DNA of 64,000 nucleotides, taken from positions 80,635 to 144,634 of the forward strand of contig NZ_SSOM01000036.1 of the NCBI RefSeq assembly GCF_029871235.1, given 5' to 3'. Shown here one piece after another: positions 25,461 to 34,386 of this stretch. The position numbers and the translations under genes are program-made. Origin of the DNA: Pseudomonas sp. BN411 (GTDB lineage: Bacteria > Pseudomonadota > Gammaproteobacteria > Pseudomonadales > Pseudomonadaceae). How positions within the stretch are numbered: position 1 is the stretch's first letter; the number at the start of each line of letters is the position of its first letter. The notes under the pieces were generated by a model. It had not been told where the DNA came from, made no database searches, and saw only the letters and a list, made by a program, of their open reading frames with translations.

Positions 25461-27115
25461 TGGAACCGTCCAACGCCCCCGCCATCGTCCTGCTCGGCAA
25501 TGGCGGCCTGCCGATTGCGAGAAGCATCCAGGCGCTTTATCCACAGGCGCGCATCCTCGGTCTGGCCGGGCGCGTCGAGCGTGCCGACGACGTCTACGCG
25601 GAGTTCGGCGAGACCCTGCGCGAGCTCTACCGCACCGATACGCCGATCATCGCCCTGTGCGCCGCCGGCATCGTGATCCGCACCCTGGCGCCGCTGCTGA
25701 CGAGCAAGGGCGCCGAACCGCCGGTACTGGCAGTCGCCGAAGACGGCAGCGCCGTGGTGCCGCTGCTCGGCGGCCTCGGCGGGGTGAACCGCATGGCGCG
25801 GGAAATCGCTGCCGCACTGGAGGTGGCGCCGGCCATCACCACCAGCGGCGAACTTCGTTTCGGTACCTGCCTGCTGGAACCCCCGGCTGGCTTTGCCCTG
25901 GCCGATATCGAGCAGGGCAAGCGTTTCGTCTCCGACCTGCTGGGCGGCCAAACGGTACGGGTGCAGGGCGAAGCGCCCTGGCTGGACGACGTCCGTCTGC
26001 CCCTGGCGGATGAGGCGCAACGGGTCATCCACGTCACCGCCCAAGCGCGTGCGGCGGCAAGGGATGAGCTGCTGATCCATCCTCGCGTGACCGTTGCGCG
26101 CGTAGATGGCGAGGCCAGCGCGCAAGCGGTGCGTCAGGCGCTGGCCGACGCCGGACTGGCGCCGCTGTCCCTGGCCTGCCTGTTGGCGGATCGCTCGCGA
26201 ATGGTCGATTCCGGACTGGCCGCCACCGCCGTCGAACTGGGCGTGCCGCTGCGTTTCATCACCGACGAGACCGCGCTGCCGCCGCTGCACCAGCAAGTCG
26301 CCGGCATCCGCCTCCATCTCGCCAACGAACCGCTGGACCCAGCCCTGATCGGCCAACCGCGCGGGCGCCTCACCGTGATCGGCCTCGGCCCCGGCGCCGC
26401 CGAGTTCATGGTGCCCGCCACGCGCCAGGCCCTGGATGAAGCCGAAGACCTGCTTGGCTACGAAACCTACATCCGCATGGCCGGGCCGCTGCGCCCCGAT
26501 CAGGTGGCGCATTGCACCGACAACCGCGAAGAGCTGCAGCGTGCCCGCCATGCGTTCGAACTGGCCGCCAGCGGTCGCCGCGTGGTGGTGGTGTCTTCCG
26601 GCGATCCCGGCGTATTCGCCATGGCCGCTGCCGTGCTGGAGGCGCTGGATGAATCCCGCGATCCGGAATGGCTGCAGGTCGAGCTGCAGGTATTTCCCGG
26701 GGTTTCCGCCGCCCTCGCCACGGCAGCCAAGGCCGGCGCGCCACTGGGCCACGATTTCTGCCTGATCTCGCTGTCGGACAACCTCAAGTCGTGGGACGTG
26801 ATCGAGAACCGCCTCGACCACGCTGCCGCCGCCGACTTCGCCATGGCCTTCTACAACCCCATTTCCAGGGCGCGTCCCTGGCAGCTGGGGCGCGCCCTGG
26901 AAATCGTCGCCCGTCATCGCAAGCCGGAAACGGTGGTGGTGCTGGGCCGCGATATCGGCCGACCGGCGGAGAAACTGACCCTCACCACGCTCGGCGAACT
27001 GACACCGGAACAGGTGGACATGCGCACCCTGGTGATCATCGGCTCCTCGCTGACCCGGCTCGTGCCGAAGGGCAACGGCGAGGACTGGGTCTACACACCG
27101 CGCTGGTATCGCTAG
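25460..27115 (+). CDS. cobJ: CbiG-like/precorrin-3B C17-methyltransferase CobJ fusion
   Basis: About 551 aa. Residues 5-110 are a CbiG N-terminal-like part (ALCAAGIVIRTLAPLL, LLGGLGGVNRMAREIAAAL). Residues about 205-285 look like a degenerate CbiG C-terminal/CobE domain (VARVDGEASAQAVRQALADAG...). From about residue 298, GRLTVIGLGPGAAEFMVPATRQAL begins the CobJ methyltransferase, with VVVVSSGDPGVFAMAAAVLEAL and FAMAFYNPISRARPWQ. It methylates C17 with ring contraction. ATGs at 25457 and 25460 both follow GGAGGGG; I chose 25460 for its TGATG link to cobI. Confidence 0.93.
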   Translation: MEPSNAPAIVLLGNGGLPIARSIQALYPQARILGLAGRVERADDVYAEFGETLRELYRTDTPIIALCAAGIVIRTLAPLLTSKGAEPPVLAVAEDGSAVVPLLGGLGGVNRMAREIAAALEVAPAITTSGELRFGTCLLEPPAGFALADIEQGKRFVSDLLGGQTVRVQGEAPWLDDVRLPLADEAQRVIHVTAQARAAARDELLIHPRVTVARVDGEASAQAVRQALADAGLAPLSLACLLADRSRMVDSGLAATAVELGVPLRFITDETALPPLHQQVAGIRLHLANEPLDPALIGQPRGRLTVIGLGPGAAEFMVPATRQALDEAEDLLGYETYIRMAGPLRPDQVAHCTDNREELQRARHAFELAASGRRVVVVSSGDPGVFAMAAAVLEALDESRDPEWLQVELQVFPGVSAALATAAKAGAPLGHDFCLISLSDNLKSWDVIENRLDHAAAADFAMAFYNPISRARPWQLGRALEIVARHRKPETVVVLGRDIGRPAEKLTLTTLGELTPEQVDMRTLVIIGSSLTRLVPKGNGEDWVYTPRWYR

Positions 27116-27117
27116 AG

Positions 27118-27183
27118 GTAGGAGCGAGCTCTGCTCGCGAACAAAGGCTTCGCTCGATGCTTCGCGAGCAAGCTCGCTCCTAC
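27118..27183. repeat. Inverted repeat GTAGGAGCGAGC...GCTCGCTCCTAC
   Basis: A 66-bp element directly after cobJ whose ends are perfect 12-bp inverted repeats; inner GCTCGCGAA/TTCGCGAGC arms pair as well. It is a dispersed pseudomonad-type palindrome and may end the cobGHIJ transcript. Confidence 0.75.
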
Positions 27184-27255
27184 AAACGTGCCGTATTCCG
27201 ACGACCGCATCAGGCAAGACCTACAGTCGCTGTTGCAAAAGCCGAGGCGCATCAT

Positions 27256-27274
27256 GAAAATGCGATTAGTTTTC
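27256..27274 (+). promoter_or_regulatory. Putative Fur box
   Basis: GAAAATGCGATTAGTTTTC matches the 19-base Fur consensus at 12 positions, and ATGAAAA/TTTTCAT flanks it as an inverted repeat. It lies 30 bases before the ECF sigma gene, the usual place for iron control of such regulators. Confidence 0.65.
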
Positions 27275-27303
27275 ATTTGTTATCGCATCTCGCGGTGGCC
27301 TTC

Positions 27304-27801
27304 ATGTCGTCTCACATCACCCTCCGGGCGCTGTACAGCGAGCACCACGGCTGGCTGAAGAACTGGCTGCGCAGCAAGCTGGGCAATGCCGCCGATGCGG
27401 CGGACCTCGCCCAGGACACCTTCCTGCGCCTGATGGGCAAGGGCGAGAGCCTGGAGCTGCGTACACCGCGCGCCTTCCTGCGTACCGTGGCGCGCGGCCT
27501 GGTGATTGACCACTGGCGCCGCGAGGAACTGGAACGCGCCTACCTCGAAGCACTGGCGCAGCTGCCCGAAGCCGAGGCGCCCTCCCCCGAGGAACGCGAG
27601 CTGATCCTCGAACTGCTGGAGCGCATCGCGCAGATGCTCGACTGCCTCAAACCCAAGGCGCGCACCGCTTTCCTGCTCGCCCAGTGCGAGGGGCTGACCC
27701 ACAAGGAGGTCGCCACGCGCCTGGGCATTTCCCTGCGCTCGGTGGAGCGCTATGTGGCCGATGCCCTCTATCACTGCTACCTGCTGCGGTTCGAAGAATG
27801 A
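27304..27801 (+). CDS. FecI/FiuI-type ECF sigma factor
   Basis: 165 aa. Region 2 includes DLAQDTFLRLMGKGE and TPRAFLRTVARGLVIDHWRR; region 4 includes KARTAFLLAQCEGLTHKEVATRLGISLRSVERYVADALYHC. This is the iron-starvation sigma subgroup. It is followed by a FecR-type regulator (ATGA overlap) and a TonB-dependent receptor gene, so it should direct transcription of the receptor when the siderophore is sensed. The order matches fiuI-fiuR-fiuA of P. aeruginosa. The ATG at 27304 is the first in-frame start of the domain; its ribosome-binding site is weak. Confidence 0.92.
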   Translation: MSSHITLRALYSEHHGWLKNWLRSKLGNAADAADLAQDTFLRLMGKGESLELRTPRAFLRTVARGLVIDHWRREELERAYLEALAQLPEAEAPSPEERELILELLERIAQMLDCLKPKARTAFLLAQCEGLTHKEVATRLGISLRSVERYVADALYHCYLLRFEE

Positions 27802-28763
27802 GTGCCCAGAACCAAACCACCGCGCCCGATGAACAGGTAGTGCGCCAGGCCATTCAGTGGATGATGCGCTTGCGCGGCAATGGCGACGCCGAGCTGCAGC
27901 AGGCGTGCGAACACTGGCGCGGCCAGGACGCCAATCACGAGCTGGCCTGGCAGCGGGTGCAGCAACTCGACCGCGAGCTGGGCATGGGCCTGAAGGCTCT
28001 GCCCGGCGCAGGCCTGGTGCTGAATAACGCCAGAGCCGGCCTGCGCAGGCGTCAGGCGCTGAAGCTGCTGTCCGGGGCTGCTGTGGGTGGCACCGCACTC
28101 TGGCTGACCCGCGACATCACTCCTTGGGAACGCCTCACAGCCGACCTCGCCACTGCCACGGGCCAGCGCCGCGGCCTGGTACTGGCCGACGGCAGCCAAC
28201 TGCAACTGAACACCGACACGGCGGTGGATATCCGCTTCGATTCGCAGCAGCGACTGATCGACCTGCGGCGCGGGGAAATTCTCGTCAGCAACGCCATCCA
28301 GCCCACACCGATGCGCGTGCGCACCGTCCACGGCCTGGTGGAATCCCAGGCCGCGCGCTTCGTGCTGCGCCAGGGGAAAACCGCCTCGCGGCTCAGCGTG
28401 CTGCAGGGAAGCGTGGTGCTGAACCCGGCCAATGGCCTGTCGAAACAGGTCGTCGAAGCGGGACAGAGCTTCGACCTGAGCCGGGATGGCATTCATCCGG
28501 TGCGGGAGCTGGGCATGGAGGCCGGGGCCTGGGTCGACGGCCTGATCGTCACCCGCGACATGCGCCTGGCGGACTTCCTCGCCGAGGTAGCGCGCTATCG
28601 CCACGGTCGTCTGGCCTGCGCCGAAGCGATCGCCGATCTGCGCCTGTCCGGCGTGTTCCGCCTGGATGACACCGACAAGCTGCTGGCCCTGTTACCCCGC
28701 ACCCTGCCGGTGCAACTGCACTACCGCACACGGTGGTGGGTGAGGGTGGAGGCGCGGGCTTGA
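27798..28763 (+). CDS. FecR/FiuR-type anti-sigma regulator
   Basis: 321 aa. The N-terminal cytoplasmic part (QWMMRLRGNGDAELQQACEHWRGQDANHELAWQRVQQLD) is the DUF4880/FecR N-domain. A single membrane segment lies near residues 86-100 (ALKLLSGAAVGGTALWL). The periplasmic FecR domain follows (LVLADGSQLQLNTDTAVDIRFDSQQRLIDLRRGEILV). It would receive the signal from the receptor's STN domain and control the sigma factor. Start overlaps the sigma gene's stop (ATGA). Confidence 0.92.
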   Translation: MSAQNQTTAPDEQVVRQAIQWMMRLRGNGDAELQQACEHWRGQDANHELAWQRVQQLDRELGMGLKALPGAGLVLNNARAGLRRRQALKLLSGAAVGGTALWLTRDITPWERLTADLATATGQRRGLVLADGSQLQLNTDTAVDIRFDSQQRLIDLRRGEILVSNAIQPTPMRVRTVHGLVESQAARFVLRQGKTASRLSVLQGSVVLNPANGLSKQVVEAGQSFDLSRDGIHPVRELGMEAGAWVDGLIVTRDMRLADFLAEVARYRHGRLACAEAIADLRLSGVFRLDDTDKLLALLPRTLPVQLHYRTRWWVRVEARA

Positions 28764-28791
28764 CCGCCTGGCGGCGCTGATCCTGTAGGGG

Positions 28792-28884
28792 CGAATTCAT
28801 TCGCCAAGCAGGCCGAAGGCCTGCCCTGTCCAGCTCCTTTGGGGCAGCTGCGCCACCCTTGGCGATTGAAATCGCCCCTACAGG
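28792..28884. repeat. 93-bp palindromic repeat CCTGTAGGGGCGA...TCGCCCCTACAGG
   Basis: Perfect 13-bp inverted ends enclose a further GCAGGCC-GAA-GGCCTGC hairpin. It fills the FecR-receptor gap and could separate the two transcripts. A G+C hairpin GGCGG-N6-CCGCC follows at about 28915-28930. Confidence 0.75.
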
Positions 28885-28987
28885 TTTTGCCTTCGAACGA
28901 ATTTGAATTTTTTTGGCGGGTTTTGCCGCCTGCCCCGGCAAGGGGAATGAATCCCATTAACCTTTGCCGATCCCCACGGATGCTTTC

Positions 28988-31402
28988 ATGACCGCACCTC
29001 GCGCTTCCCACCTTGCCGTCGCCATTCGCAGCGCCCTGCTGTCCGTCGCCCTCGCCACTCCGCTGCTGCCCAGCGCCGCCATCGCCGAAGAGGCCACCGC
29101 CGTCGCCAGCCGCAACTACGCCATCCCCGCGGGGGCCCTGGATGAGGCGCTGAACCGCTTCGCCCGCGAGGCCGGCATCAACCTCTCTGCCACCCCGGCG
29201 CAGACCCGTGGACTGAACAGCAATGGCCTGAACGGCACCTTCTCGGTGGAAGCGGGCCTCGCGCGCCTGCTCGACGGAACCTCCCTGCAGGCGGAGAACC
29301 TCGGTGGCGGCAGCTTCGTGCTGCGTGAGACCCCGGCCGGCAGCGCGCTGGAAGTGCCCAGCACCCAGGTATTCGCCCTGGGCAACGCACTGGGCAGCGA
29401 GGACGGCTACCTGGCCACCCACAGCCAGATCGCCACCAAGACCAGCAAATCGCTGATGGAAACCTCGCAGTCGGTCTCGGTCATCACCCGCGAGCAAATC
29501 GACGACCAGGGTTCCAAGACCGTCCAGCAATCCATGCGCTACACCCCCGGTATCTTCACCGGCCAGGTGGGCGCCTCGAACCGCTACGACTACATCGTGA
29601 TGCGCGGCTTCGCCGACAACAGCGTCGACAACGTCTACCTCGACGGCCTGAAGACCATGGGCGACAGCGGCACCTTCAGCTCGATGCAGGTCGACCCGTA
29701 CTTCCTCGAGCGCATCGACGTGCTCAAGGGCCCGTCCTCGGTGCTCTATGGCCGCAGCCTGCCGGGTGGCCTGGTGGCGCTGACCAGCAAGAAGCCGCTG
29801 TTTGATGACTATCACCAGGTCCAGGCAATGGTCGGCAACATGAACCAGAAGGGCGTGGGTTTCGACTTCAGCGGTCCGCTGGATGAGGAGAAGCGCATCG
29901 CCTATCGCCTGGTGGGCCTGGGCAAGGGTGGCGACACCCAGTTCGACCACGCCAAGGACGAGCGCTACGCCATCGCTCCGACGCTCGCCATCGACTTCAG
30001 TGAAGACACCACCCTGACCCTGCAGGGCTACCTGCAGCACGACCCGAACGGCGGCTACCACAGCGGAGTGCCGGCCGACGGCAGCCTGTTCCAGCACAAC
30101 GGCCAGCGCATCAGCCGCGAATTCTTCGACGGCGAACCGGGCCTGGACGACTTCGATCGTATGCAGCGCATGTCCGGCTACCAGCTGGAGCACCGCTTCA
30201 ACGACGTCTGGACCGCCCGCCAGAACTTCCGCTACCTGAGTTCGGACGTCGAGCTCTCGCAGGTCTACGGCTACCAGTGGACCGCGCCCGACAGCAACGA
30301 GCTGAACCGCTACTTCTCCGGCGCCAGCGAGGAACTCGAGGCCTACATCATCGACAACATGGTGCAGGCCGAATTCGACTGGGGCAGCGCCCGCCACACC
30401 CTGCTCACCGGCCTCGACTACCAGAAGCGCAAAACCCACGTGGACTGGACCAGCGGCGTCTCCACCCCGCTCAACGCCTTCGACCCGGTGTACGGCAATG
30501 AGAGCCTGAGCTTCCTCTCCGAGGACAACCACACCCGCCGCCTGGAGCAGACCGGCCTGTACATGCAGGACCTGATCGATGTGGACCAGTGGCGCTTCTC
30601 ACTGGGCATCCGTCAGGACTGGGTGGAGGTCTCCGACGAGAACCGCACCGCCAATACCAAGAACGACGAGCAGTGGAGCAAGTTCACCGGCCGCGCCGGC
30701 GTGCTCTACCTCTTTGACAACGGCATTGCGCCCTACATCAGCTACTCCGAGTCGTTCAACCCGAACGCCTACTCCGACGCATCCGGCAAAGCCCTGGAAC
30801 CCACCGAGGGCAAGCAGTGGGAAGCCGGCCTGAAATTCCAGCCGCAAGACAGCAACAGCATGTACACCGCCTCGGTATTCCACATCGCCCAGGAGAACGT
30901 CGCCTCCAAGCTGCCTCAGGACAACTTCTTCACCTCGGTGGGCAAGGTGCGCTCCCAGGGCTTCGAGCTGGAAGCCCACACCCAGGTCACCGAGAACTTC
31001 AAGGTCCTGGCCAGCTACACCTACACCGACATCACCTACGCCAAGTCGCTGGACGGCAACCAGGGCAACACCCCGAACCAGGCACCCAAGCACATGGCTT
31101 CCATCTGGGGTGATTACAACTTCAACGCGGGCGCCCTGGATGGCCTGCGCACCGGTCTCGGCGTGCGCTATGTCGGCAAGACCTGGGCGGACAAGGAAAA
31201 CACCCTGCACGTGCCCTCCTACACCCTGGTCGACGCCCTCATCGGCTACGACCTCGGCAAGCTGGGCATGCAGGGCCTGGACCTCAGCCTGAACGCCAAC
31301 AACCTGCTGGATGAGGATTACGTGGCGTCCTGCTACAGCCTCGACTTCTGCTACTTCGGCGAGAAGCGCAACGTTACTGCGACGCTGAGTTATCAGTTCT
31401 GA
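28988..31402 (+). CDS. TonB-dependent siderophore receptor with signalling (STN) domain, FiuA-like
   Basis: 804 aa. The signal peptide runs to about residue 33 (SAAIA-EEA). An STN domain (YAIPAGALDEALNRFAREAGINLSA) comes next, then the plug (SVSVITREQIDDQGSKTV, RGFADNSVDNVYLDG, VLKGPSSVLYGR-type) and a beta barrel ending TATLSYQF. The last extracellular loop has ASCYSLDFCYFGEKRNV, a paired-cysteine feature of the FhuA/FiuA/FoxA hydroxamate-siderophore group. With the sigma and anti-sigma genes it forms a cell-surface signalling system. Ferrichrome is the best guess for the ligand; ferrioxamine is possible. The ATG at 28988 is chosen over a TTG upstream. Confidence 0.92.
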   Translation: MTAPRASHLAVAIRSALLSVALATPLLPSAAIAEEATAVASRNYAIPAGALDEALNRFAREAGINLSATPAQTRGLNSNGLNGTFSVEAGLARLLDGTSLQAENLGGGSFVLRETPAGSALEVPSTQVFALGNALGSEDGYLATHSQIATKTSKSLMETSQSVSVITREQIDDQGSKTVQQSMRYTPGIFTGQVGASNRYDYIVMRGFADNSVDNVYLDGLKTMGDSGTFSSMQVDPYFLERIDVLKGPSSVLYGRSLPGGLVALTSKKPLFDDYHQVQAMVGNMNQKGVGFDFSGPLDEEKRIAYRLVGLGKGGDTQFDHAKDERYAIAPTLAIDFSEDTTLTLQGYLQHDPNGGYHSGVPADGSLFQHNGQRISREFFDGEPGLDDFDRMQRMSGYQLEHRFNDVWTARQNFRYLSSDVELSQVYGYQWTAPDSNELNRYFSGASEELEAYIIDNMVQAEFDWGSARHTLLTGLDYQKRKTHVDWTSGVSTPLNAFDPVYGNESLSFLSEDNHTRRLEQTGLYMQDLIDVDQWRFSLGIRQDWVEVSDENRTANTKNDEQWSKFTGRAGVLYLFDNGIAPYISYSESFNPNAYSDASGKALEPTEGKQWEAGLKFQPQDSNSMYTASVFHIAQENVASKLPQDNFFTSVGKVRSQGFELEAHTQVTENFKVLASYTYTDITYAKSLDGNQGNTPNQAPKHMASIWGDYNFNAGALDGLRTGLGVRYVGKTWADKENTLHVPSYTLVDALIGYDLGKLGMQGLDLSLNANNLLDEDYVASCYSLDFCYFGEKRNVTATLSYQF

Positions 31403-31425
31403 TTGACCATCAGCGCCGACCAACT

Positions 31426-31542
31426 TCCCTCACCCCAACCCTCTCCCAAAGGGAGAGGGGGCAGTCCGCACGGTAGGCGACCTTTTGCCTGGGCGCCGCT
31501 TTTCTCCCCTCTCCCTCTGGGAGAGGGGCCGGGGGTGAGGGA
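31426..31542. repeat. 117-bp inverted-repeat element (TCCCTCACCCC...GGGGTGAGGGA)
   Basis: The outer arms are perfect 11-bp inverted repeats. Each half holds a further CCCTCTCCC-N-GGGAGAGGG hairpin. Related to the short element at 10522-10562. The remaining bases to 31704 between the receptor and the 2-hydroxyacid dehydrogenase hold nothing I can identify. The element may terminate converging transcripts. Confidence 0.75.
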
Positions 31543-31704
31543 TGGTGAGCCTTGCTGGAACTCAAAAAGAATCGGCGCACTCGTGGTGCGCCGTCACTGC
31601 CATTCCGCAGCTCAAATTCGTGGGGAGGAAACGAAGCACCGCTTGTGGCGAGGCCTCGCATAGTGGGGTCGGCCGACGCGACCACCGCTATCAGGTCGGG
31701 CAGG

Positions 31705-32643
31705 TCAGACCACCGGGGTCAGCACCTCGCCCTTGTCTAGGAAGGCCTGCAGATTGGCGAACACCAGTTCTTCCATCTGCAGCCGGGTATCGATGGTGCC
31801 GCTGCCGATATGAGGCGCCAGCACCACGTTGTCCAGGGTGAACAGCACTTCAGGTACACGCGGCTCGGCCTCGAATACATCCAGCCCGGCGCCGCCCAAA
31901 CGGCCTTCAGTGAGGGCTGCCACCAGCGCCTGCTCATCCACCACCGAGCCACGAGATACGTTTATCAGGATGCCTTCCGGCCCCAGGGCTTCGAGCACAG
32001 GCGCCGAAATCAGGTGGTGGGTCGCCGCGCCGCCAGGGCAGGTCAGCACCAGGAAGTCCGCCCAGCGCGCCAGCGCCAGCAGGTCCGGTTCGAAGCCGTA
32101 GGCGCTGTCGGCGTCCTGCCGACGGTTGTGGTAGCGCACCTGCATGTCGAATCCGCCGGCGCGGCGCGCCACATCCTTGCCGATGCGGCCGAGGCCGACG
32201 ATACCCAGCCGCTTGCCGCTGACCTTGCGTGCCAGCGGGAAGTTGCCGGCCGGCCAGCTTCCGGCGCGAACGAAGCGATCCGATGCACTGATGCGCCGGG
32301 AACAATCGATGAGCAGCCCCATGGCCAGGTCGGCGACGCAATCGTTGAGCACGTCCGGCGTGTAGCTGACCTGAATGCCGCGCCGACGCGCCTCATCCAC
32401 AGCAATGGCGTCGTAGCCGACGCCGAAGCTGCAGATGGCACGCACATTGCGCATGCGCTCCAGCATGGCCGCCGAGCAGCCGAAGCGTGCCGAAGTCACG
32501 ACGACGTCAAACTCGCCGCCGTGCTCGTCGAGATAGGCCAGGGCGTTAGCCTGATGCCACAGCTGTACCACTTCGTGGTCGTCGGCCAGCCGCTGGTTGA
32601 AGCGCTCTGTCAGTGGGCCGACGTGAAGGACCTTGGGTTCCAT
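31705..32643 (-). CDS. D-isomer-specific 2-hydroxyacid dehydrogenase
   Basis: 312 aa. The NAD(P)-binding motif is LGIVGLGRIGKDVARRAGGF, and NVSRGSVVDEQALVAAL and APHIGSGT carry the conserved residues; the catalytic Arg, Glu and His are present (RGSVVDE, EAEP, PHIGSG). An arginine after the Rossmann beta-strand (YHNRRQD) favours NADPH. It resembles the glyoxylate/hydroxypyruvate reductases (GhrB group). It is the last gene of the aldarate cluster, so it may reduce a 2-keto by-product such as hydroxypyruvate; the real substrate is not shown by sequence. Confidence 0.9.
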   Translation of the reverse strand: MEPKVLHVGPLTERFNQRLADDHEVVQLWHQANALAYLDEHGGEFDVVVTSARFGCSAAMLERMRNVRAICSFGVGYDAIAVDEARRRGIQVSYTPDVLNDCVADLAMGLLIDCSRRISASDRFVRAGSWPAGNFPLARKVSGKRLGIVGLGRIGKDVARRAGGFDMQVRYHNRRQDADSAYGFEPDLLALARWADFLVLTCPGGAATHHLISAPVLEALGPEGILINVSRGSVVDEQALVAALTEGRLGGAGLDVFEAEPRVPEVLFTLDNVVLAPHIGSGTIDTRLQMEELVFANLQAFLDKGEVLTPVV

Positions 32644-32670
32644 CCGGTGTTCCTCGAATGATTTGCCGAC

Positions 32671-34227
32671 TCAAGTTACAGGGGCGGGATTGAACAGCGT
32701 CAGATCGTTGTGCAGCCGATGCTTTTCCGCCCAGGTGCGTTCCTTGCCGCTGGCCACATCCAGGTAGTAGCGGAACAGCTCCCAGCCCAGCTCTTCGAGG
32801 GTGATGCGGCCAGAGGTGATGCGGCCGGCATCGACGTCGATCAGGTCGGGCCAGCGCTCGGCCAGTTGGGTGCGGGTGGAGACCTTGATCACCGGCACCA
32901 TGGCGAGGCCATAAGGCGTGCCGCGACCGGTGGTGAACACGTGCAGGTTCATGCCCGCTGCCAATTGCAGGGTGCCGCAGACGAAGTCGCTGGCCGGAGT
33001 CGCGCAGTACTGCAAACCCTTGCCGCGCACGCGCTCACCAGGCGCGACGACGCCGGCGATGGCACTGTTGCCGGATTTGGCGATGGAACCCATGGCCTTT
33101 TCGACGATGTTGTTCAGGCCGCCCTTCTTGTTGCCGGGTGTGGTGTTGGCGCTGCGGTCGGCCATGCCGCGGGCGAGGTAGCGGTCGTACCAGTCCATCT
33201 CGCGCACCAGCGCCTGGGCCACTTCGGGAGTCGCCGCGCGCGGGGTGAGCAGGTGGATGCCGTCGCGTACTTCGGTGTTCTCCGAGAACATCACGGTGGC
33301 GCCGGCACGCACCAGAAGGTCGGAGGCGACGCCCAGCGCTGGGTTGGCGGTGACACCGGAGAAAGCGTCGCTGCCGCCGCATTGCATGCCCAGCACCAGC
33401 TCGGAAGCCGGGCAGGTTTCCCGGCGGCGCAGGTCCAGAACCTTCAGTCGATCCTCGATCATGCCCATGATCTGCTCGACCATCCCGGCAAAACCGCTGG
33501 CCGAATCCTGCAGGCGGAATAGCCAGGCTTCTTCGTCCTGGCCGGCGGTGAGTTCGTCGCCGGGCATCAGTTGCTCGGCCTGGAGCTTCTCGCAGCCAAG
33601 GCCGATCACCAGCGCCTGGCCGCCCAGGTTAGGGTTGCGGGCGATGTTGTGCAGGGTGCGGATCGGGATGATCGCGTCCGGCGCGTTGATCGCCACACCG
33701 CAGCCGTAGCTGTGGGTCAGGGCGACCACGTCGTCGACGTTGGGGTACTTCGGCAGCAGCTCCTTGCGCACCCGGTCGACGCAGTGGTCGAGCACCCCGG
33801 TGACGCACTGCACAGTGGTGGTCACGCCGAGGATGTTGCGAGTGCCGACGCTGCCGTCCGGGTTGCGGAAGCCTTCGAAGGTGTAGCCAGGAAGCTCAGC
33901 CATGGGCGCAGGCACGGCGGTGGCCATGGGCAGGTGATCCAGCCCCGGCGCTTCGGGAATACTCAGCAGCTCTTCACGCACCCAACTGCCACGGGGAATT
34001 TCCCGCAGGGCATAACCGATCACTGTGCCGTAGCGCAGCACGGCGCCGCCGGCGGGAATGTCCACCAGGGTGACCTTGTGGCTCTGCGGAATGGCTTCAC
34101 GGGTGACCAGGCCATCGGGAAAGCGACCGCCCTCGGCGACGCCCTGTTCGTTGACCACGATGGCGACATTGTCGTCCGGGTGCAGACGCACGTGGCGCGG
34201 GGAGTCCTGGTGTTGGATCAACTGCAT
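32671..34227 (-). CDS. garD: Galactarate dehydratase (GarD/UxaA family)
   Basis: 518 aa. An N-terminal SAF-type domain ([11 protein letters not shown]...) is followed by the large UxaA-type domain with [57 protein letters not shown] and [20 protein letters not shown]. These match GarD of E. coli in length and motifs. It removes water from galactarate to give 5-keto-4-deoxyglucarate. Neighbouring genes for glucarate dehydratase, KdgD and the semialdehyde dehydrogenase support galactarate rather than altronate as the substrate. Confidence 0.93.
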   Translation of the reverse strand: MQLIQHQDSPRHVRLHPDDNVAIVVNEQGVAEGGRFPDGLVTREAIPQSHKVTLVDIPAGGAVLRYGTVIGYALREIPRGSWVREELLSIPEAPGLDHLPMATAVPAPMAELPGYTFEGFRNPDGSVGTRNILGVTTTVQCVTGVLDHCVDRVRKELLPKYPNVDDVVALTHSYGCGVAINAPDAIIPIRTLHNIARNPNLGGQALVIGLGCEKLQAEQLMPGDELTAGQDEEAWLFRLQDSASGFAGMVEQIMGMIEDRLKVLDLRRRETCPASELVLGMQCGGSDAFSGVTANPALGVASDLLVRAGATVMFSENTEVRDGIHLLTPRAATPEVAQALVREMDWYDRYLARGMADRSANTTPGNKKGGLNNIVEKAMGSIAKSGNSAIAGVVAPGERVRGKGLQYCATPASDFVCGTLQLAAGMNLHVFTTGRGTPYGLAMVPVIKVSTRTQLAERWPDLIDVDAGRITSGRITLEELGWELFRYYLDVASGKERTWAEKHRLHNDLTLFNPAPVT

Positions 34228-34271
34228 GGCTGACTCCGTTGTTGTTCTGGTTTCACGGCGGTGAACGATGC

Positions 34272-34355
34272 GTAGGGTGGATCACGCTTCACCGATCCAC
34301 CATCGAAGGTGGGATCGGCGGCGATGGTGGATATGAAGAGCGATATCCACCCTAC
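34272..34355. repeat. 84-bp palindromic dispersed repeat, copy B
   Basis: Same length and nearly the same ends as copy A (14395-14478): GTAGGGTGGATCACGCTTCA at one side and GATATCCACCCTAC at the other. It is followed at 34356-34383 by half of a CTGTGGGAGCGATTTCAATCG-type element. It fills the garD-gudD gap. Confidence 0.8.
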
Positions 34356-34386
34356 ATTCGCGATTGAAATCGCTCCCACAGCCCGG

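Noticed and set aside
28721..30532. A 603-codon minus-strand open frame opposite the TonB receptor
   Set aside because: The receptor on the plus strand has full family features; the antisense frame has none.
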